From NCBI GenBank assembly GCA_025656435.1, contig JAHXHT010000049.1:1-12561 (forward strand): a stretch of DNA of 12,561 bases, in the 5' to 3' direction. Within the stretch, counting starts at the first letter, position 1, and each line of letters opens with the position of its first letter. This DNA is from Candidatus Thiodiazotropha sp. (ex Gloverina cf. vestifex) (lineage in GTDB: Bacteria > Pseudomonadota > Gammaproteobacteria > Chromatiales > Chromatiaceae). The position numbers and the translations under genes were made by a program. The notes under the pieces were generated by a model. That model saw only the letters and a program-made list of their open reading frames with translations, had not been told where the DNA came from and did no database searches. Of the stretch, positions 7,707 to 12,561 are shown piece after piece.

Positions 7707-8533
7707 AACTCAGTTTCACCAAAATGCACGGTCTCGGTAACGACTTTGTCGTCATTGATGCCATCCACCAGAACATCGCCCTGACTGATGATCAATATCG
7801 TCACATCGCAGACCGGCGTTTCGGTGTCGGTTGCGATCAGATCCTGCTGGTGGAATCCCCCAAACTGCCGGACACCGATTTTCACTACCGCATCATCAAT
7901 GCCGATGGATCCGAGGTGGAGGCCTGCGGGAATGGCGCCCGTTGCTTTGCCCGATTTGTGCGCGAGAAAGACCTGTCAAACGAGACAACAATCTCCGTCG
8001 GCACCCTTGCCGGGCCCATCACCCTCAAGCACCTGAAGGATGGCTTGGTCGAAGTTGATATGGGCGTGCCGGTAATGGAACCTGAACGAATTCCCTTTAT
8101 CGCCCCAGAAAGATCTCTCACCTACCCTCTCGAGATTGACGGCGTGACCCACGAAATCAGTGCAATCTCCATGGGGAATCCTCATGCGGTCTTGCGGGTA
8201 CCGGATGTAACTGATGCGCCCGTCGAGCAACTAGGTCCGATAATCGAACGGCATGAGCGTTTCCCTCAGCGCGTAAACGCAGGGTTCATGCAGATCGACA
8301 ACCCCAGTGAGATACACCTGCGGGTTTTCGAACGCGGCACGGGCGAAACTCTCGCCTGCGGCACCGGCGCCTGCGCTGCAGTAGTCGCCGGTGTTCTGCT
8401 CGGTCAGCTCAATTCCGTAGTGCAGGTACACCTACCCGGCGGCGATCTTGTGATAGAGTGGCCTGCAGAAGATCATTCTGTACTGATGAGCGGTGAGGCA
8501 GACACCGTATACGAGGGAATCATCGAGCTATGA
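7703..8533 (+). CDS. dapF: diaminopimelate epimerase
   Basis: DapF interconverts LL- and meso-diaminopimelate, the last step before meso-DAP is used for peptidoglycan and lysine. The 276-aa length matches E. coli (274). The two catalytic cysteines are in their conserved contexts: C75 in EACGNGARC and C219 in ACGTGACA. The family N-terminus FTKMHGLGNDFVVID, the RRFGVGCDQILLVE loop and SMGNPHAVLRV are all present. It is a cytoplasmic, cofactor-independent enzyme with two pseudo-symmetric halves. Both ends overlap their neighbours by four bases (ATGA with lptM and with the DUF484 gene), so it lies in the middle of a tight operon. The frame looks intact. Confidence 0.98.
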   Translation: MKLSFTKMHGLGNDFVVIDAIHQNIALTDDQYRHIADRRFGVGCDQILLVESPKLPDTDFHYRIINADGSEVEACGNGARCFARFVREKDLSNETTISVGTLAGPITLKHLKDGLVEVDMGVPVMEPERIPFIAPERSLTYPLEIDGVTHEISAISMGNPHAVLRVPDVTDAPVEQLGPIIERHERFPQRVNAGFMQIDNPSEIHLRVFERGTGETLACGTGACAAVVAGVLLGQLNSVVQVHLPGGDLVIEWPAEDHSVLMSGEADTVYEGIIEL

Positions 8534-9225
8534 CCCAGAAAGCCCCAAGTGAAAACAGCCCATCCGACGATTTTGAGAGCCAGGTGTCTGACTTTCTGAC
8601 GGAACACCCCGATTTTTTCATACGCCATCCGCAAATTCTCGGAGAGATTGAAATCCCGCATGAGAGCGGTACAGCTGTTTCACTGATCGAACGTCAGGTG
8701 GAGTCTCTGCGCAAACAATTGAAAGAGACCCGTCATCAACTTGACGAGGTGACGGAGGTGGCCCGCCACAATCACTCCCTGCAGGAGCGCATGCATCACC
8801 TGACGCTGGAACTGATCGATGCCGCTACTTTCGACGAGGTGTTGAATGCCCTTGAGGATGAGCTGCATGATGATTTCAAGGCCGATGCCATGGAACTGCG
8901 GCTGTTCTCATCCAGCCATATTGATGAACATCTGGAAGAGACCCTGAATGACCAGGCTGACACCTTCCAGCAATTCTTCAGCCAAAACGCACCAATCTGC
9001 GGTCAGCTCGACCCTGAGCAACTGAACTATATCTTCGGTGCTGAGAGCGACCTCATCAACTCCACCGCACTGATTCCTCTGAAAAGCGAAGGCGTATTGG
9101 GCATGCTCGCCATCGGCAGTGCAGACCCCAAACGTTTTGCACCTCACCATGGCACCGAGTTTCTCACCCGACTGGGAGAGATCATCAGCCGAACCCTGCA
9201 GGCGGTCTCCCTGCCGGGGATCTAA
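8530..9225 (+). CDS. yigA: DUF484 family protein (YigA)
   Basis: The 231-aa protein matches the DUF484 family by its N-terminal block (VSDFLTEHPDFFIRHPQILGEIEIPH) and by position between dapF and xerC, where E. coli has yigA. A coiled-coil stretch follows at about residues 55-95 (LIERQVESLRKQLKETRHQL onward). The C-terminal half resembles a GAF-like fold, with ALIPLKSEGVLGMLAIGSADPKRF near residues 180-203. The biochemical role is unknown. The start overlaps the dapF stop by ATGA, so translation is likely coupled. The stop is 16 nt before an ATG at 9242 that seems to be the ancestral xerC start. Confidence 0.93.
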   Translation: MTQKAPSENSPSDDFESQVSDFLTEHPDFFIRHPQILGEIEIPHESGTAVSLIERQVESLRKQLKETRHQLDEVTEVARHNHSLQERMHHLTLELIDAATFDEVLNALEDELHDDFKADAMELRLFSSSHIDEHLEETLNDQADTFQQFFSQNAPICGQLDPEQLNYIFGAESDLINSTALIPLKSEGVLGMLAIGSADPKRFAPHHGTEFLTRLGEIISRTLQAVSLPGI

Positions 9226-9278
9226 ACCACGCGGGTACCCCATGCCCCCCAAAGCAAGCCAAATCACTACAAGAATGG

Positions 9279-10160
9279 GTGACATGCTTTCTTGCACACC
9301 TGCGGAATGAGAGACGCCTCTCCCCACACACCCTCGAGAGTTACGGCCGTGATCTCAAGGCCCTCCTGCAATGGCTCGAGACCATGGAGATCTGTGACTG
9401 GCGAAAGCTGACGCAGCACCAGGTACGTCACTACCTGGCAGAGAGGCACCGGCAGGGTCGCTCACCCAAAAGCCTGCACCGGGAATTATCGAGTCTACGC
9501 AGTCTCTATCGTTATCTGTTGCGCGAAGGTGAAGCTGATGCCAATCCTGCACTGGGCGTTCGTGCGCCCAAGGTGAGACGGACACTTCCGACTACCCTGG
9601 ATGCAGACCAGCTCGGTAAGATTCTGGACTTCCATGACGACTCACCAGTAGGATTAAGAGACAAAGCGATCATGGAACTCTTCTACTCATCCGGTCTTCG
9701 CCTGGCCGAACTGGTAAGCCTCAATCTCGGTGAGGTCGACCTGAAAGAGCAGATGGTGGAAGTCACCGGCAAGGGTGCTAAGACACGCCGTGTTCCTGTC
9801 GGCAAGCAGGCCAGACAGGCTATTGAGCGCTGGCTTGCTGTACGGAAAACCATGGTGTTATCCAACGAAACAGCTCTCTTTGTTGATGTGCGTGGTAGAC
9901 GCATCAGCAGAAGCATGGTGCAGAAACAACTACATCAGCGATCAATAGAACAAGGCGCACCTCGGAACATCCATCCCCATCTACTGCGCCACTCCTTTGC
10001 CAGCCATCTGCTGGAATCTTCAGGTGACCTGCGTGCGGTACAGGAACTATTGGGGCATGCCAATATCAGCACCACACAGATCTATACGCATCTCGATTTT
10101 CAACATTTGGCCGAGGTCTATGACAAGGCACATCCCAGGGCTAAGAAGAAGCGGAAATAA
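9279..10160 (+). CDS. xerC: site-specific tyrosine recombinase XerC
   Basis: XerC acts with XerD at dif to resolve chromosome dimers at the septum. The 293-aa frame has the N-terminal SAM-like domain (FLAHLRNERRLSPHTLESYGRDLKAL) and a full catalytic domain: R141 (SSGLRLAELV), K165 (GKGAKTRR), H234 and R237 (HPHLLRHSFASHLLESSGDL), H260 (LLGHANISTTQ) and nucleophile Y269 (YTHLDFQHLAEVYDKAHPRA). That block and tail are typical of XerC rather than XerD. The only in-frame start is GTG 9279, 53 nt after the DUF484 gene. Codons just before it (KQAKSLQEW) look native, and an ATG at 9242 would join them if the C6 run (9245-9250) had five Cs. The true start may therefore be lost through a one-base insertion or sequencing error. 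The catalytic domain is intact, so function is likely. Confidence 0.95.
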   Translation: MTCFLAHLRNERRLSPHTLESYGRDLKALLQWLETMEICDWRKLTQHQVRHYLAERHRQGRSPKSLHRELSSLRSLYRYLLREGEADANPALGVRAPKVRRTLPTTLDADQLGKILDFHDDSPVGLRDKAIMELFYSSGLRLAELVSLNLGEVDLKEQMVEVTGKGAKTRRVPVGKQARQAIERWLAVRKTMVLSNETALFVDVRGRRISRSMVQKQLHQRSIEQGAPRNIHPHLLRHSFASHLLESSGDLRAVQELLGHANISTTQIYTHLDFQHLAEVYDKAHPRAKKKRK

Positions 10161-10179
10161 GACTGTTTTGTTAAGCCCG

Positions 10180-10210
10180 TAGGTTGAGCCTCTTTCGTCG
10201 GCCCAACCTA
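10180..10210. terminator. hairpin between convergent xerC and the LysR gene
   Basis: Perfect arms TAGGTTG (10180-10186) and CAACCTA (10204-10210) extend inward by GCC/GGC after one A-C mismatch, leaving a 9-nt loop. It lies 19 nt after xerC and 30 nt before the end of the LysR gene, so it could terminate both. There is no clear T-tract. The GTAGGTTG...CCCAACCTA wording resembles a dispersed REP-like palindrome seen in many proteobacteria, but this is from memory. Confidence 0.55.
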
Positions 10211-10240
10211 GATCGTAATGGCATTCATTGCGTAGAAAAG

Positions 10241-11152
10241 TCACACAGTCGTTTGCCCCATCCGCGCTGAGATCTCCTGGAAGAATTCAATGAAACGCAT
10301 CTGGTAGGCACGCAGGTACTTGTCCTTACGATAGCCAATCTTTGTCACCTCCCACGGGAAGAGATGGTTCAGATCCCGCATTGCCAGATCGGTATCCTTC
10401 TCTCGCTCATAGGCCAGGTCGGCGATAATGCCGGTACCCATACCTTCTCGCACATAGGTCTTGATCACATCGGTGTCGGTGGCGCTCAACACCACATGAG
10501 GATTGAGATCCTCCTTACCGAAGGTTTCATTAAGATGGCCACGTCCAGTGAAACCGGCCACATAGGTAATAATCGGATAACGGCACAAGGCTTTCAGTGT
10601 TACCCGCTTCTGTGCCAACACGGGATGTGCCTTCGGTGCGATCAGACAACGGTTCCAACGGTTACAGGGGATCGCCAACAGCGCTGGGTGCTCACCCAAT
10701 GCTTCTGTGCAGATTGCGAAATCGACCTTGTTCTCCTTCGCCATATCGACCAGTTGCCTGGGGGTACCTTCAAGCATTTGCAACTCAACTGCGGGATAGG
10801 CCTCGCTGAAGTGCCGCACGATCGGCGGCAACACATAACGCGCTTGGGTGTGTGTGGTGCCGATACGCAGAATCCCCTTCTCCTCTGAGACATGCTCCTG
10901 ACCTACAGCCAGGATGTTCGAGGTGTCGGTGAGGATATTGCGTGCATAGTGCAACACCCGTTCACCGGATTCGGTCAGTCCGGTAAGGCGTTTGCCATTG
11001 CGCCGAAAGAGCCGGGTACCCAACTCTTGCTCCAACTGTTTGAGGTGTTGAGAGACCGTTGGCTGTACCAGATGGAGCTTTTGTGCCGCCCGGCTGACAC
11101 TAAAGCCATTTTCCGCCAGCGCGATGAGGGAGTTGAGTTGCCTGAGTTCCAT
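10241..11152 (-). CDS. CysB-like LysR-type transcriptional regulator
   Basis: This 303-aa regulator has a winged HTH at about residues 1-60 (SRAAQKLHLVQPTVSQHLKQ) and a LysR effector-binding domain after it. It matches CysB closely in the effector pocket: TTHTQARY with T100, T102 and Q103, T149, and T202 in GFTGR. These fall at the same numbers as the sulfate-contacting residues of enterobacterial CysB. RWNR and ATDTDVIKTYVREGMGTGIIA are also conserved. CysB activates sulfur-assimilation genes in response to N- or O-acetylserine. Whether this one senses the same ligand is inference, and the shorter length (303 against 324) leaves CysB or a paralogue such as Cbl open. It diverges from the 2-oxoacid oxidoreductase operon across an AT-rich gap, the usual setting for a LysR regulator and its target, and converges on xerC. 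Confidence 0.9.
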   Translation of the reverse strand: MELRQLNSLIALAENGFSVSRAAQKLHLVQPTVSQHLKQLEQELGTRLFRRNGKRLTGLTESGERVLHYARNILTDTSNILAVGQEHVSEEKGILRIGTTHTQARYVLPPIVRHFSEAYPAVELQMLEGTPRQLVDMAKENKVDFAICTEALGEHPALLAIPCNRWNRCLIAPKAHPVLAQKRVTLKALCRYPIITYVAGFTGRGHLNETFGKEDLNPHVVLSATDTDVIKTYVREGMGTGIIADLAYEREKDTDLAMRDLNHLFPWEVTKIGYRKDKYLRAYQMRFIEFFQEISARMGQTTV

Positions 11153-11224
11153 ATAATGAATAATTATAAATAAACAATATTAATTATTTTACATGATTAA
11201 TGGCAGTTCCCATACTTCACCCTC
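11153..11224. promoter_or_regulatory. divergent promoter region with LysR-type dyad
   Basis: This gap is conspicuously AT-rich compared with its neighbours. ATTAAT (11179-11184) and ATTAAT (11196-11201) are separated by 11 nt, giving the T-N11-A core of LysR boxes. A second perfect inverted repeat has arms AATAATTA (11159-11166) and TAATTATT (11181-11188). Toward the oxidoreductase operon, TTTACA (11188-11193), a 17-nt spacer and CATACT (11211-11216) look like a promoter whose -35 lies inside the dyad. On the minus strand, TATAAT (11168-11163) could be the -10 for the LysR gene, but it would leave a leader of only about 5 nt. Confidence 0.5.
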
Positions 11225-11281
11225 GTGAAAGTCTCTACAAGCCACTTTCACCCCACAGAGCCCAAAAAACAGAGAAGGCTC

Positions 11282-11410
11282 ATGGGATGCAGCATAAATA
11301 GTATCGCCGGCCCTTCCGGTGACAAGAACAAGCACGCAATACCTTTTGTTCAAGCGGACTTACCCGTCCGTGACGATCTCCCATTGGCTCACAAGGCCAA
11401 GGGCTTTTAA
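11282..11410 (+). CDS. possible small ORF upstream of the oxidoreductase gamma subunit
   Basis: This 42-residue frame begins MGCSINSIAG and includes KHAIPFVQADLPVRDDLPLA, ending AKGF. It sits 21 nt before the gamma-subunit start, and GAGAAGG (11272-11278) lies 3 nt before its ATG, which is close but usable. The frame is open from GTG 11225, giving a longer 61-residue alternative. With a single cysteine it is not the ferredoxin-like delta subunit often found in such operons. I do not recognise the family. Support is limited to position, the ribosome-binding site and a protein-like composition; it could instead be untranslated leader. Confidence 0.4.
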   Translation: MGCSINSIAGPSGDKNKHAIPFVQADLPVRDDLPLAHKAKGF

Positions 11411-11431
11411 TACAGAAAGGAGAAATGACCC

Positions 11432-12016
11432 ATGTTTCAGATCCGCATCCACGGACGCGGTGGCCAGGGCGTAGTCTCAGCCGCCGAAATGTTGTCCGTC
11501 GCCGCCTTCCTCGAAGGCAAACATGCCCAAGCAGTGCCGAGTTTCGGCTCCGAACGAATGGGCGCCCCAGTGGTGGCCTTCTGTCGTATCGATAACCAGA
11601 CAATCCGATTGCGCGAACCGGTACTGGAACCAGATATTCTGGTTATCCAGGACCCAACCCTGTTCAATGCCATCGACGTCTTCAACGGCCTTACTGATAC
11701 TGGCTATCTGCTCATCAACACCAGTAAGAGCATCGAAGCACTCGGCATCGAAAATGCCATCGAGCATCTGCCCAAGGGCCATGTCTGCACCGTACCGGCC
11801 ACCGATATCGCTCTGACTCATGTCAAGCGGCCGGTCCCCAACGCGGTCCTACTCGGCGCCCTCTCGGCAGTCACTGACGTAATCAAGATCGACTCAGTGA
11901 TCGAGGCAATCGAAACCAAATTCCCCGGCAAGGTCGGCCAGGCCAACATCACTGCGGCCAAAGCGGCCTATGAAACGGCACAAACACCCACGCTGAAGGA
12001 GGCCGCTCATGCTTAA
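11432..12016 (+). CDS. 2-oxoacid:acceptor oxidoreductase, gamma subunit
   Basis: This 194-aa protein is the gamma subunit of the pyruvate/2-oxoacid:ferredoxin oxidoreductase family, which interconverts a 2-oxoacid plus CoA with acyl-CoA, CO2 and reduced ferredoxin. The family motif GRGGQGVV is at residues 8-15 (IRIHGRGGQGVVSAAEML), followed by the usual QAVPSFGSERMGAPVVAFCRI block and PNAVLLGALSAV near the C-terminus. ATG 11432 has GGAG (11419-11422) 9 nt upstream. The stop overlaps the alpha-subunit start by 8 nt, so the two are translationally coupled. The substrate (pyruvate, 2-oxoglutarate or branched-chain) cannot be told from this subunit. The gene is intact, but the enzyme is probably lost because the alpha gene is broken. 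Confidence 0.93.
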   Translation: MFQIRIHGRGGQGVVSAAEMLSVAAFLEGKHAQAVPSFGSERMGAPVVAFCRIDNQTIRLREPVLEPDILVIQDPTLFNAIDVFNGLTDTGYLLINTSKSIEALGIENAIEHLPKGHVCTVPATDIALTHVKRPVPNAVLLGALSAVTDVIKIDSVIEAIETKFPGKVGQANITAAKAAYETAQTPTLKEAAHA

Positions 12017-12488
12017 GCAGATAGAAGGCTCACACGGTATCGCGGGAGCGGTGGCTCTCTGCCGCCCTGAAATCATCTGCGCCTATCCCATCACACCCCA
12101 GACCCACATCGTGGAAGATCTGGGGGCCATGGTGAAAAGCGGCAACCTGGAAAAATGTGAATTCATCAACGTGGAATCAGAGTTTGCCGCCCTTTCGGTG
12201 GCTATAGGCTCCTCTGCTGCCGGCGCCCGCTCCTACACCGCCACCGCCAGTCAAGGGCTGCTCTATATGGCTGAGGCGGTGTATAACGCCTCAGGTCTGG
12301 GACTGCCCATTGTGATGACGGTCGGCAACCGGGCCATCGGCGCACCGATCAACATCTGGAACGATCAGTCGGACTCCATGTCCATGCGGGATGCCGGCTG
12401 GATCCAGCTTTTTGCCGAGACCAACCAGGAGGCTCTGGACCTTCACATCCAGGCCTTCCGCATCGCCGAGACCCTAAGGAAGCTCTGA
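12009..12488 (+). pseudogene. 2-oxoacid:acceptor oxidoreductase alpha subunit, disrupted
   Basis: The first 156 codons are a good match to the alpha subunit, normally about 380-400 aa. YPITPQT is at 26-32 and the thiamine-diphosphate-related NVESEFAA at 54-61; TATASQGLLYMAEAVYNASG and the NIWNDQSDSMSMRDAGWIQL region follow. The Shine-Dalgarno AAGGAGG (11996-12002) is 6 nt before ATG. After AFRIAETL (codon 156, ending 12476) the homology stops, where relatives continue into the rest of domain I. Only three unrelated codons (R-K-L) and a stop follow, encoded by the start of an insertion element. The product would lack domain II and be inactive unless the element excises. The remaining alpha part and the beta subunit, if present, lie beyond the window. 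Confidence 0.9.
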
Positions 12489-12561
12489 ACGAATCGTTTG
12501 TCAGCGAACGTTTCCTCTCGCTTGCTTCAAAACTGCCATGAGCGAAGAAAAACAGCGCATT
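12478..12561 (+). mobile_element. left end of an IS5-type insertion sequence (partial)
   Basis: The alpha-subunit reading breaks exactly after CTAA (12474-12477), the YTAR-type 4-bp target duplicated by IS5-group elements. The next bases, GGAAGCTCTGAACG, begin GGAAG and resemble the IS5-group terminal repeat (IS5 itself: GGAAGGTGCGAA). Sixty bases in, ATG 12538 opens a frame (MSEEKQRI) to the window edge, a plausible transposase start. The second terminal repeat and the other target copy are outside the window, so family assignment rests on the terminus and target only. Confidence 0.6.

Noticed and set aside
10364..10888. 174-aa plus-strand frame inside the LysR gene
   Set aside because: It is antisense to well-conserved CysB-like codons and shows no recognisable protein features.
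11425..11431. Alternative ATG at 11425 for the gamma subunit
   Set aside because: It is in a different phase from the GRGGQG-containing frame.

Overview
This looks like a chromosomal segment from a gammaproteobacterium. The evidence is the conserved order cyaA - lptM - dapF - DUF484 (yigA) - xerC, a class I adenylate cyclase, a YheS-type ABC-F protein of almost the E. coli length, and a CysB-type LysR regulator. A CysB-like regulator beside a 2-oxoacid:acceptor oxidoreductase operon would suit a sulfur-metabolising, partly anaerobic or autotrophic lineage, but that is inference. No RNA gene or CRISPR array was seen.

Layout. Positions 1-271 are foreign to what follows: a minus-strand XRE-type helix-turn-helix gene, apparently cut short at its 3' end, abuts the surviving C-terminal third of comM (272-736). 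Next come yheS (789-2696), a single-RRM RNA-binding protein (2856-3122) with a structured leader and a hairpin behind it, and a DUF2939 protein (3221-3691). A PAS/degenerate-GGDEF protein (3859-4656) sits 15 nt upstream of cyaA (4672-7478), which carries a one-base frameshift. A promoter at about 7503-7531 then starts a tight operon: lptM (a 47-aa lipoprotein), dapF, DUF484 and xerC. lptM/dapF and dapF/DUF484 each overlap by ATGA. Convergent to xerC is a CysB-like LysR gene (10241-11152, minus). It diverges from a 2-oxoacid oxidoreductase operon: a possible 42-aa ORF, the gamma subunit, and the first 156 codons of the alpha subunit. The alpha gene is broken at 12477/12478, where an IS5-type element seems to begin.

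How the genes relate. The degenerate GGDEF protein keeps the RxxD inhibitory-site motif but has lost the catalytic motif, so it may be a c-di-GMP sensor co-transcribed with the cAMP-making enzyme. The lptM-xerC operon combines outer-membrane biogenesis, lysine/peptidoglycan precursor synthesis and chromosome dimer resolution. A T-N11-A dyad overlapping a promoter-like sequence between the LysR gene and the oxidoreductase operon suggests that the regulator controls that operon.

Four genes look damaged: comM (5' truncated), cyaA (G-run shift), xerC (its natural ATG is out of frame behind a C6 run) and the alpha subunit (insertion). The two homopolymer shifts could be sequencing errors. The comM junction and the insertion look like real rearrangements, so mobile-element activity in this genome is likely. 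I found no clearly new multi-gene system. The most interesting candidates are the sensor-cyclase pair, the regulator/oxidoreductase intergenic region with its small ORF, and the structured leader of the RRM gene.
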